Below are positions 18,901 to 26,728 of a DNA stretch of 64,000 nucleotides, piece by piece. The translations under genes and the position numbers were made by a program. How positions within the stretch are numbered: the stretch's first letter is position 1; each line of letters starts with the position of its first letter. This DNA comes from an uncultured Flavobacteriaceae bacterium (lineage in GTDB: Bacteria; Bacteroidota; Bacteroidia; Flavobacteriales; Flavobacteriaceae), in assembly GCA_947487895.1 (NCBI GenBank), contig CANKYF010000018.1, positions 1 to 64,000 on the forward strand. The letters are read 5' to 3'. A model generated the notes under the pieces. That model was not told where the DNA came from. It searched no databases and saw only the letters and a list, made by a program, of their open reading frames with translations.

Positions 18901-19170
18901 TTTTATAGCTACTTTTCCAGGACTTTCAGGTAGTTCTGCATATGCAAATTCTGCAGAATGTAATTGCAATCCTCCTTTAATATTTCCCTTATCAGGACCA
19001 TGACACAAATAACATTTATCCGATAATATTGGTTTTACATGCTGATTAAAATCTAATTGCTTTGGAAGTTTATCATACTCCACTGCAACAGTTTCCGGTA
19101 AATCAGGACCACATGAAAGTGCAAAAACACCAATAAATAATAGAAGGATATATTTTAAATTATTCCACAT
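15919..19170 (-). CDS. Large lipoprotein with PSCyt1, DUF1549, LamG-like and DUF1553 domains
   Basis: A 1083-residue lipoprotein (Cys20). A planctomycete-type cytochrome domain lies at about 40-140 (heme site Cys53-Tyr-Leu-Cys56-His57). DUF1549 follows at about 160-365 and contains a second CxxCH in [13 protein letters not shown]. A concanavalin/LamG-like domain at about 430-640 is a candidate glycan-binding region. DUF1553 lies at about 790-1050 ([27 protein letters not shown]). It is first in the four-gene operon and diverges from an AraC gene in a locus with sulfatases. The two heme sites suggest oxidation or electron transfer in the periplasm on a polysaccharide-derived substrate, but no reaction is known. 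Confidence 0.85.
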   Translation of the reverse strand: [1083 protein letters not shown]

Positions 19171-19285
19171 ACATCATAGCTTTTTATAGAACGAACCATT
19201 CATTGAATTCAAAATAAACTATTTAAAAATCTTTATAGAGAAACAAATAGCTCAAATTAAGAAACAAATAATCAAATGATTTGTG

Positions 19286-19293
19286 CAAATATA
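19286..19293 (-). promoter_or_regulatory. Putative -7 box for the DUF1549/DUF1553 operon
   Basis: TATATTTG on the minus strand fits the Bacteroidetes -7 consensus and lies 116 bases upstream of the start at 19170. Next to it, AAACAAATAATCAAATGATTTG (19263-19283) forms an imperfect inverted repeat that may bind the AraC protein. No good -33 box was found. Confidence 0.4.
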
Positions 19294-19371
19294 AATTCTA
19301 AGTATAAAAATGTTAATACTCAAATCAGTCTATAAATTGTACATTTCCGATATTTTTATTTATTTCATTAT

Positions 19372-19379
19372 TATATTTG
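19372..19379 (+). promoter_or_regulatory. Putative -7 box for the AraC gene
   Basis: TATATTTG matches the Bacteroidetes TAnnTTTG consensus and lies 41 bases upstream of the AraC start codon at 19421. A matching -33 element is not clear. Confidence 0.5.
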
Positions 19380-19420
19380 TGTTTAATAAATGATTAAATA
19401 CTATCAAAAGCAGTTATTAA

Positions 19421-20290
19421 ATGTTTAAAGAAGGGACCCCAGTAAAACTTGATTTGTTACATATTGGTTATGCTAAATTAGATAAAAAATGGAACTACAA
19501 CAACGTGATTAGCCCTTTCACTCGTTTGTTTTATGTAACCACAGGTGAAGCTATAGCCTACCACTCTTCTCAAGAATTCAATTTACGCCCTGGGTATATG
19601 TATCTTATACCAAGCTATACTTATAATAGATACAAATGCGACAAATATCATGAGCAGTATTACACTGGTTTTTTTGAACAAACTACCGAAGGACTCTCAA
19701 TATACAACTTACAAAGCTTTAAATATCAGGTTAAAGCATCACTTACTGATGCTCAACTTTTTAAGAGGCTTTTAGATATTAACCCTGACATGGCGGTTAC
19801 TAATAGTGATCCAAAAGGACATGTTAATAAACCACTATTATATAACCTCAACAAACAAAACAAAACCAATGATCAAGGTAAATATCTTGAAACACAAGGT
19901 ATTTTATCTATTTTACTGTCTAGATTTATAGATAACAGCTCTTATAACAAAGAAAAAAATAGCACTAAAACGAAACTAGAAAAGGTTCTTATTTATATAG
20001 CTGAACATTTACATGAGGAGTTATCTGTTCAAAATCTAGCAAATTACTGTCATTTTAGTCCAGATCATTTTTCTAGAATTTTTAATCAAAGTTTTGGTAT
20101 GAGGCCTTTAAAATACATTCAAACAAAACGAATTGAAAGAGCTCAATTACTATTACTTACAACCAACAATTCACTACAAGAAATAGCAGGAAAAACAGGA
20201 TTTCATAATATCTCTTATTTTTCAAGATTATTTAAAAAAACTACAGGAAAAACACCTGGAAAATTTAGAAAAGAGCAGCTCAATACATAA
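19421..20290 (+). CDS. AraC-family transcriptional regulator
   Basis: A 289-residue regulator with an N-terminal cupin-type sugar-sensing domain (about 20-120) and two C-terminal helix-turn-helix motifs (about 188-285: LSVQNLANYCHFSPDHFSRIFNQ and SLQEIAGKTGFHNISYFSRLFKKTTGKTP). The N-terminal half resembles AraC sensors that bind monosaccharides. It diverges from the DUF1549/DUF1553 operon and precedes two sulfatases and a GH28 gene on its own strand, so it probably controls one or both groups. The ligand is unknown. Confidence 0.9.
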   Translation: MFKEGTPVKLDLLHIGYAKLDKKWNYNNVISPFTRLFYVTTGEAIAYHSSQEFNLRPGYMYLIPSYTYNRYKCDKYHEQYYTGFFEQTTEGLSIYNLQSFKYQVKASLTDAQLFKRLLDINPDMAVTNSDPKGHVNKPLLYNLNKQNKTNDQGKYLETQGILSILLSRFIDNSSYNKEKNSTKTKLEKVLIYIAEHLHEELSVQNLANYCHFSPDHFSRIFNQSFGMRPLKYIQTKRIERAQLLLLTTNNSLQEIAGKTGFHNISYFSRLFKKTTGKTPGKFRKEQLNT

Positions 20291-20419
20291 TCAATTTTTA
20301 AAATAGCCTAGACTTTACAAAACCATTTGTGATGTAGTTCTGCTTAAAATTAACTTTGTAATGTTTATTTAGCCCTTAAATTTGTAATCATTGTAGTTGA
20401 ATTAAACAACTCAAATAGT

Positions 20420-21841
20420 ATGACACATAGATTACAAAAAATATATCTGCTGGCAATTATGCTTTTGGTATTTGGTTGCAGTAATAATCCTGAAAAGTAT
20501 AATTATAAAGAAGAAACGACAGCAAAACCCAATGTAATAATTGTATTAACAGACGATCAAGGATGGGCAGATGTAGGATTTAATGGCGCAACAGACATAC
20601 CAACTTCAAACTTAGACCGCATTGCTAAAGAAGGCGTTATTTTTTCTAACGGTTATGTATCACATCCTTATTGCAGTCCTTCTAGGGCAGGTTTATTAAC
20701 TGGTAGATATCAAGCTCGTTTTGGTCATGATTGCAATTTACCTTACTTGGAAGAAAATGATGCTTCTATTGGCACACCTCTTTCAGAAAAAATGATTTCT
20801 GAAGCTTTAAAAGAACAAGGCTATAGAACTGCTGCTATAGGTAAATGGCATGTAGGGGATCATCCTGAATTACACCCAAATGCCCAAGGTTTTGATCACT
20901 GGTTTGGATTTGCTGGTGGAAACATGAACTTTTGGGGATATCCACAAACTCCATTAAAAACAATTTTAAGAAATGGAAAACCGGTGCCTCAAAACGAATT
21001 AAGCTATTTAACAGATGATTTTACTGATGAAGCGATTCGTTTTATAAATAAAAATGATGACAAACCCTTTTTTATTTATTTAGCATATAATGCGCCTCAC
21101 GCTCCAGATCATGCCACAGAAAAATATTTAGAACGCACAAAACATATTGAATACGGTAGAAGAAGCGTCTATGCTGCCATGGTAAACGCAGTAGATGAAG
21201 GTGTAAACAGAATTGATTCAACTTTAGTTGCTAATAATATTAAAGATAATACCATTATAGTATTTTTAAGTGATAACGGAGGCAGAAAAGAACATGCAGA
21301 CAATCGTCCTAATAGAGGGCATAAAGGTATGCTGTTTGAAGGTGGAATTAAAGTACCATTTTTTATATCATGGCCAAATGGTTTAAAAGAAAATAGGAGA
21401 TATGAAAACCCTGTAAGTTCTTTAGATTTGTTTCCAACTATTTTAGATGCCGCTGGAGGTAATTCAAATGAAGAACCTCAATTAGATGGTGTTAATTTAT
21501 TACCTTACCTTAAAGACAAAACCACTAAAAAGCCTCATAAAAGTCTATTTTGGCGTTCAGTTGGCGGGTTTGAATATGCTGTAAGAGTTGATGACTATAA
21601 ACTTTACAAAAGCGCCTATAAAGGCAAAACTCTACTTTTTAATTTAAATACAGACCCTTTTGAAAAACATAATATTGCTGATGAACATCCAAATATAATT
21701 AACCAGTTAGAAAAAACGTATGCTCAATGGGATTCTAAAAATATAGAACCTGGTTGGGTTGACCCACACCCAGAAAATGTTATTAAAGAAGAACAGTATT
21801 TCAGAGCCATAAGAAACAAATCATTAAAGAAGAAAAAGTAA
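20420..21841 (+). CDS. S1 sulfatase lipoprotein
   Basis: A 473-residue lipoprotein (LLVFGC, Cys20) of the arylsulfatase fold. The formylglycine signature is Cys85-Ser-Pro-Ser-Arg89 followed by AGLLTGRYQARFGHD; LTDDQGWADVG (43-53) holds calcium-binding Asp residues and FLSDNGG is also present. It should remove sulfate from algal galactan oligosaccharides at the cell surface or in the periplasm once matured. Its stop codon is directly followed by the start codon of the next sulfatase, so the two are co-translated. The gene is 129 bases after the AraC gene. Subfamily and regiospecificity cannot be fixed by eye. Confidence 0.9.
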   Translation: MTHRLQKIYLLAIMLLVFGCSNNPEKYNYKEETTAKPNVIIVLTDDQGWADVGFNGATDIPTSNLDRIAKEGVIFSNGYVSHPYCSPSRAGLLTGRYQARFGHDCNLPYLEENDASIGTPLSEKMISEALKEQGYRTAAIGKWHVGDHPELHPNAQGFDHWFGFAGGNMNFWGYPQTPLKTILRNGKPVPQNELSYLTDDFTDEAIRFINKNDDKPFFIYLAYNAPHAPDHATEKYLERTKHIEYGRRSVYAAMVNAVDEGVNRIDSTLVANNIKDNTIIVFLSDNGGRKEHADNRPNRGHKGMLFEGGIKVPFFISWPNGLKENRRYENPVSSLDLFPTILDAAGGNSNEEPQLDGVNLLPYLKDKTTKKPHKSLFWRSVGGFEYAVRVDDYKLYKSAYKGKTLLFNLNTDPFEKHNIADEHPNIINQLEKTYAQWDSKNIEPGWVDPHPENVIKEEQYFRAIRNKSLKKKK

Positions 21842-23512
21842 ATGAACACGAAACTTCTATACATATTAGTTTTTACACTCTTTATTTTAAGCTTTACTAA
21901 AACTCAATCTCAAGAGCGCCCTAACTTCATCTTTATTTTAACAGATGATCAGTCTTATGGCATGATGGGATGTACTGGTAATGATATTGTTAAAACCCCA
22001 AATCTAGACAAATTAGCTAGTGATGGTATTTTATTTAATAATGCTCACATTACAAGTGCCATTTGCACACCAAGTAGAATCTCTATTTTATTAAGTCAAT
22101 ACGAAAGAAAACATGGAGTTAATTTTAATTCAGGCACTAGCGTATCAAATGAGGCTTGGGCAAAATCATATCCAGTAGTTATGCGAAACGCTGGTTATTA
22201 TACAGGGTGGATTGGTAAAAACCATGCTCCTATTGGCAAAAGTGGATATAATAGTGGCCTCATGGAAAAAAGTTTTGATTATTGGTACTCTGGTCATGGT
22301 CATATAAGGTTCTATCCAAAAGAAGTACACAAGATTTTTAATGATGCAATAGCAGATACTCAAGTTGAAATTATTACTGAAGGGGTTAATGATTTTCTAG
22401 ATCCTAATAAACGAAAATTAAAAGGCGCTATTAAGTTTTTAGACAACAGACCTTCTAATAAGCCTTTTATGCTTTCAATTAACTTTAATCTACCACACAG
22501 CGCAGGCACAAGCTCTATGAAAATGCGCAACACAGATGATGACATTTATAAAAGTTTATATCGTGATATAGACATTCCTTTACCTTTAAATTATATTGCT
22601 AAAAAAGACATTAAAACTCCAAAACTTCCTATTGATGTTTTAAAAGTTGAAGACCGACAAACTGGTTATAATTATGTAGATAAACCAGAGACCTACACAG
22701 AACGCTATATACGTCAACTTCAAACCATGACAGGTATAGATAGAATGATTGGTAATCTTAGAAATAAACTAAAACAACTTAAATTAGATAAAAATACTGT
22801 TATTATTTTCACTTCAGACCACGGTTTGTTTATGGGAGAACAAGGTTTAGGCGGTAAAGCTTTATGTTATGAAAAAACCACTCACGTACCATTAATTATT
22901 TTTAATCCTCACTCAAAGAAAAAACAGCGTAATAAAACCAGTAATGCATTAGTACAGAGTATTGATGTGGCTCCTACAATGTTATCTTTAGCGGGTATTG
23001 AAACACCTAAGGAATTTCAAGGAAAAGATATTTCTAGCTTAGTTAATGGCAATAGCACTGAAGTTAGAGAGTATGTTTACACGGAAAACTTATGGGCTAC
23101 CCAGTTTGGGAATCCTAAAATTGAAGCTGTTCAAAATAAAGAATGGAAATATATTAGGTATTACAAAAACACAAGCTTCCCAGCGTCAAAAAAAATTGCA
23201 ATAGCAAAACAATTAGAGTTAAACTTAAATGATATGCTTTACAAAGTGCATGATACTGATATAGCTATTTATAGAGCGCTTTCAGATGGTTCTTTAGAAG
23301 GTGAAACTCCTATTTATGAAGAACTCTACAATTTAAAAAATGATCCTGAAGAGCTTAACAACTTAGCTAAAGATTCAAAATATGCTTCAATACTAAATGA
23401 TTTAAAAAATGTTTGGAAAACCGAAATCACAAAAGCGCGTGGAGAAGGCAATCCAAAAGTTTACAGATATACAGTTGACAGCGAATCCATTTCAAATTAT
23501 AAAAGTAAATAA
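21842..23512 (+). CDS. Exported S1 sulfatase
   Basis: A 556-residue sulfatase with a cleavable signal peptide (about residues 1-24), formylglycine signature Cys75-Thr-Pro-Ser-Arg79, an ILTDDQSYGMMG metal block and FTSDHGLFMGEQGLGGK near 325-341. The long insert and the DHGLFMGEQG block differ from the neighbouring sulfatase, so it belongs to another S1 subfamily and probably cuts another position. It starts on the base after the stop of the upstream sulfatase and ends two bases before GH28, which makes a three-gene operon. Confidence 0.9.
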   Translation: MNTKLLYILVFTLFILSFTKTQSQERPNFIFILTDDQSYGMMGCTGNDIVKTPNLDKLASDGILFNNAHITSAICTPSRISILLSQYERKHGVNFNSGTSVSNEAWAKSYPVVMRNAGYYTGWIGKNHAPIGKSGYNSGLMEKSFDYWYSGHGHIRFYPKEVHKIFNDAIADTQVEIITEGVNDFLDPNKRKLKGAIKFLDNRPSNKPFMLSINFNLPHSAGTSSMKMRNTDDDIYKSLYRDIDIPLPLNYIAKKDIKTPKLPIDVLKVEDRQTGYNYVDKPETYTERYIRQLQTMTGIDRMIGNLRNKLKQLKLDKNTVIIFTSDHGLFMGEQGLGGKALCYEKTTHVPLIIFNPHSKKKQRNKTSNALVQSIDVAPTMLSLAGIETPKEFQGKDISSLVNGNSTEVREYVYTENLWATQFGNPKIEAVQNKEWKYIRYYKNTSFPASKKIAIAKQLELNLNDMLYKVHDTDIAIYRALSDGSLEGETPIYEELYNLKNDPEELNNLAKDSKYASILNDLKNVWKTEITKARGEGNPKVYRYTVDSESISNYKSK

Positions 23513-23514
23513 CA

Positions 23515-24882
23515 ATGAGAAAAACCATAGTAATCTGCCTAATGTTAGTTCAAACTTTAGTCTTCGCAACAGACTTTAATGTATTAGATTATGGTGCTAA
23601 AGCCAATGGCGTAACAAAAGACACTAAAGCAGTTCAAGCAGCTATAAATGCTTGCACAGAAAATGGTGGTGGTAAGGTTGTTATTCCTGCTGGTAAAACA
23701 GTGGTTATAGGAACGATCTATTTAAAAGATTATGTCACATTATATTTAGAAAATGGTGCCGTTTTACTAGGAAGTCCAGATATAGCAGACTATACAACAG
23801 ATACACACAAAAACATGTATAAAAACGAACCACATATGGATCGTTGTTTAATCTTTGCGAAAGATGCTAAATCTTTTAGTATTAAAGGCGAAGGAACTAT
23901 AGACGGAAATGGTCATACCAAAAACTTTACTAGAGAGAAAGGTGGACGCCCTATGATGATTCGTTTTTTAAGATGTAATGATATTTATATTGAAGGAGTT
24001 GCTCTAATAAACCCTGCCGCTTGGACCTCAGCTTGGTTGTATTGTAATGAAATTGTAGTTGAAGGCATTAAAATTGTTAGTAGAGTCAATAACAATGGTG
24101 ATGGTTTAGATTTTGATGGTTGCACTAATGTTAGAGTTAGCAATAGTTCTTTTGATACTAGTGATGATTCTATTTGCTTACAAACATCCCATCCTGATTT
24201 TCCATGTAAAGATATAGTAGTAACTAACTGTGTTTTCACTAGCAAATGGGCAGGTTTACGTATTGGATTATCTTCTAGAGGAGATTTTGAATCTGTTACC
24301 GTTTCTAATTGCACCTTTCATGACATTCAAGATTCTGGCTTAAAAATTCAAATGAATGAAGGCGGTGAAATGAAAAATATGGCATTTTCAAATCTAGTAA
24401 TGAAAAATGTACCAAGACCTGTTTTTATGACTTTCTGCCAACAAAGAGCAGGCGTTGATGCTCCATTGGAAATGTTACCAATGAAAGCAATGCATGGCTT
24501 TTTGTTTTCAGATTTTATAATTGACAACCGTGAGCTGGATAAAAATTCGGCTTTTTTTATTACAGGCATGCCCAATCATTATATTGAAGACATCCATATA
24601 AACAACATACAAATGACAGTTTCTGGAGGAGGCACTACTGAAGACACCAACAAAACCATTAAAGAATACACCTTAGAAACTTTAGGTGATTGGTGGCCAG
24701 AATTTCATCTTGTTGGCACATTGCCTGCACATGGTATTTATGCACGTCATATAAAGGGATTACTAATCAACAATGTTAATGTAAATACCGTTTCAAAAGA
24801 TGAAAGACCTACCGTTGTTTTTGATGATGTGATTGATGGAACTCTGTTAAATATTTTTTCCAATAGAAAGAAAATTCATTAA
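23515..24882 (+). CDS. GH28-family glycoside hydrolase with altered active-site motifs
   Basis: A 455-residue exported right-handed beta-helix protein (signal peptide about 1-18; FNVLDYGAKANGVTKDTKAVQAA entry block of the polygalacturonase family). Acidic residues typical of GH28 are present in NGDGLDFDGC (194-203) and SDDSI (216-220). The usual G-H-G and R-I-K motifs are replaced by RIGLSSRGDF (249-258) and SGLKIQ (274-279). Such divergence occurs in GH28 members acting on substrates other than plain pectin. It is last of an operon with two sulfatases, so the substrate may be a uronic acid or other sugar of a sulfated algal glycan. The 89-base gap to the convergent GH43 gene has no clear terminator. 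Confidence 0.8.
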   Translation: MRKTIVICLMLVQTLVFATDFNVLDYGAKANGVTKDTKAVQAAINACTENGGGKVVIPAGKTVVIGTIYLKDYVTLYLENGAVLLGSPDIADYTTDTHKNMYKNEPHMDRCLIFAKDAKSFSIKGEGTIDGNGHTKNFTREKGGRPMMIRFLRCNDIYIEGVALINPAAWTSAWLYCNEIVVEGIKIVSRVNNNGDGLDFDGCTNVRVSNSSFDTSDDSICLQTSHPDFPCKDIVVTNCVFTSKWAGLRIGLSSRGDFESVTVSNCTFHDIQDSGLKIQMNEGGEMKNMAFSNLVMKNVPRPVFMTFCQQRAGVDAPLEMLPMKAMHGFLFSDFIIDNRELDKNSAFFITGMPNHYIEDIHINNIQMTVSGGGTTEDTNKTIKEYTLETLGDWWPEFHLVGTLPAHGIYARHIKGLLINNVNVNTVSKDERPTVVFDDVIDGTLLNIFSNRKKIH

Positions 24883-24971
24883 ACTCTTAACTCACAAATT
24901 TATCTTTTCAAATCTTACCTTTTTCTCTTGGGGTAATATTATTTTTAACTAGTTTATAGATTAGAATTATA

Positions 24972-26579
24972 TTATTTATACTCAAACCAATCGAAAACAG
25001 CTTTCGCTTTGGAAGGCACTCCATTACTAGTTGCATACATGCCTACATAAAGCCCATTAAACCTTAAAGAAATCTCATCTGCTAAATTGGAAAGGTCTTG
25101 CTCGTTTCCAATAGTTTTAAAATCAGTTCCGTTTGTACTAAAACTGAAAGTAGCTTTATTATGTTCTTGAGTGCTAATTTTAAATACCACAGATCTTTTA
25201 TCGCATAATTCTCTTGCAACAATCTTTTTGCCATTAATAGTCGTCTTTATCAACTGTATTTCATTAGTATTCTTTAAGAGTTGATAGTGCGAATCATGTG
25301 TTCTATAAAGTACTAACCCAACTTTTTCATTAGGTTTTAACTTACCAGAAGTAAACGAAGTTGATGCTGTAAAAACATGATCTAATACCCGCTTTGCAAT
25401 AAAACTTGGTTGTTCCTTTTTCTCAATAACATCTGGTCTAATGTCAATAACTAATTTACTATCCCTCAGTTTATACCATTTTTGAGTGGGCGTTTTTAAA
25501 AAATTCCATTCTAACCCCAAACTAGTCCCATTAAAATCATCATTTACAGGGTTTTTAGACTGGGGTATCCAAAATAAATTAGGTCGTTTTTGTTCTTTTT
25601 TTAAAATCTCAAAACCAGGATTGAACACAGGTGTCATATCTTGAAATGTAATAGGAACTAAATAAGTTTCTCTAGCCAAAATGGAATATCCATCTACCTG
25701 TTTTTTGGCATGTAAGACAGCCCACCAATTGCCTTTTTGAGTTTGAACCAAATCGGTATGTCCTACTGCCCAAATAGGGTATTCTTTTCCTAAATGTCTA
25801 TGTGTAAAAACAGGATTGGCATCATCAGGAACATAAGGCCCCCATATATTATCACTATGAAACACTGTTGTTGCGTGATAAAAAGACGTTCCGCCTTCTG
25901 CTACCATAAGTAGATATTTACCGTTTATTTTATATAAATGAGGCCCTTCTGTCCATTTAGCATTAGAAGCATGACCAAAAGTTAATACTTTTCTTTTCCC
26001 AACTAATTTTCCTGTTTTTAAATCTAATTCTTGAAGCCAGATAAAAGATTCTCCAATCCATTTTTTACCTTCTTTGACATTTTCATTCCCTGTATAATAG
26101 CATGTGCCATCGTCATCCCAAAATAAGGAAGGGTCTATTCCTGGAGCATTTTCTAACCAAACAGGATCAGACCAAGGTCCTGCAGGATTTGTGGCTGTAA
26201 TATAAAAATTACCTCCACATTCTACACAGGTATTAATGATATAAAAAACACCATCATAATAACGAATTGTAGGGGCATAAACGCCTCTAGAATCATTAAC
26301 TTCTTTCGGTATATTTACTTGATCTGGACGTGTGATACCATAGCCTATTAATTTCCAATTTACTAAATCTTTACTATGATGAATAGGGATACCTGGAAAC
26401 CATTCAAATGATGAGTTTACTAAATAGAAATCATCTCCAACACTACATATACTGGGGTCTGGATAAAACCCTGGCAAAATTGGATTGGTATATTTTTCAG
26501 GAATTGTTTGTGCTATTAAACTTTTAAAAAAAAATAGTGTTAGTATACCCCCTAATGATATTTTATGTTTAAATTTCAT
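24972..26579 (-). CDS. Exported GH43-family glycosidase (xylosidase/arabinofuranosidase type)
   Basis: A 535-residue protein with a signal peptide (about 1-23) and a five-bladed GH43 propeller. The catalytic triad is visible: base Asp41 in FYPDPS, Asp149 in GIDPS and acid Glu211 in WTEGPH. The FYLVNSSFEWFPGIPIHHSKDLVNW block matches beta-xylosidase-like subfamilies. The C-terminal part (about 345-535) is a second beta-sandwich of the GH43 C-terminal type. It is 149 bases after the sulfatase of the SusCD group and reads in the same direction. Substrate is inferred to be a xylose, arabinose or galactose side branch of an algal glycan. Confidence 0.88.
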   Translation of the reverse strand: MKFKHKISLGGILTLFFFKSLIAQTIPEKYTNPILPGFYPDPSICSVGDDFYLVNSSFEWFPGIPIHHSKDLVNWKLIGYGITRPDQVNIPKEVNDSRGVYAPTIRYYDGVFYIINTCVECGGNFYITATNPAGPWSDPVWLENAPGIDPSLFWDDDGTCYYTGNENVKEGKKWIGESFIWLQELDLKTGKLVGKRKVLTFGHASNAKWTEGPHLYKINGKYLLMVAEGGTSFYHATTVFHSDNIWGPYVPDDANPVFTHRHLGKEYPIWAVGHTDLVQTQKGNWWAVLHAKKQVDGYSILARETYLVPITFQDMTPVFNPGFEILKKEQKRPNLFWIPQSKNPVNDDFNGTSLGLEWNFLKTPTQKWYKLRDSKLVIDIRPDVIEKKEQPSFIAKRVLDHVFTASTSFTSGKLKPNEKVGLVLYRTHDSHYQLLKNTNEIQLIKTTINGKKIVARELCDKRSVVFKISTQEHNKATFSFSTNGTDFKTIGNEQDLSNLADEISLRFNGLYVGMYATSNGVPSKAKAVFDWFEYK

Positions 26580-26654
26580 AGCATGTCTTATACTTTAAAC
26601 GAATTGAAATTACTGTAGAATAAACAAGAAATAGTATAACTCTTTTAATAAGAT

Positions 26655-26688
26655 TATAGAGAATGAAGTTTTACCTCCATTCCCTATA
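26655..26688 (-). terminator. Imperfect hairpin after the SusCD-linked sulfatase
   Basis: TATAGAGAATG and CATTCCCTATA (one G-U type mismatch) can pair around a 12-base loop, 41 bases after the stop of the sulfatase that ends at 26729. There is no strong T run, so it could be a weak terminator or an mRNA-stabilising hairpin. Confidence 0.45.
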
Positions 26689-26728
26689 AAATACTCTAAA
26701 ACTAAACTAACTTGGTTTTTAAAATGTT

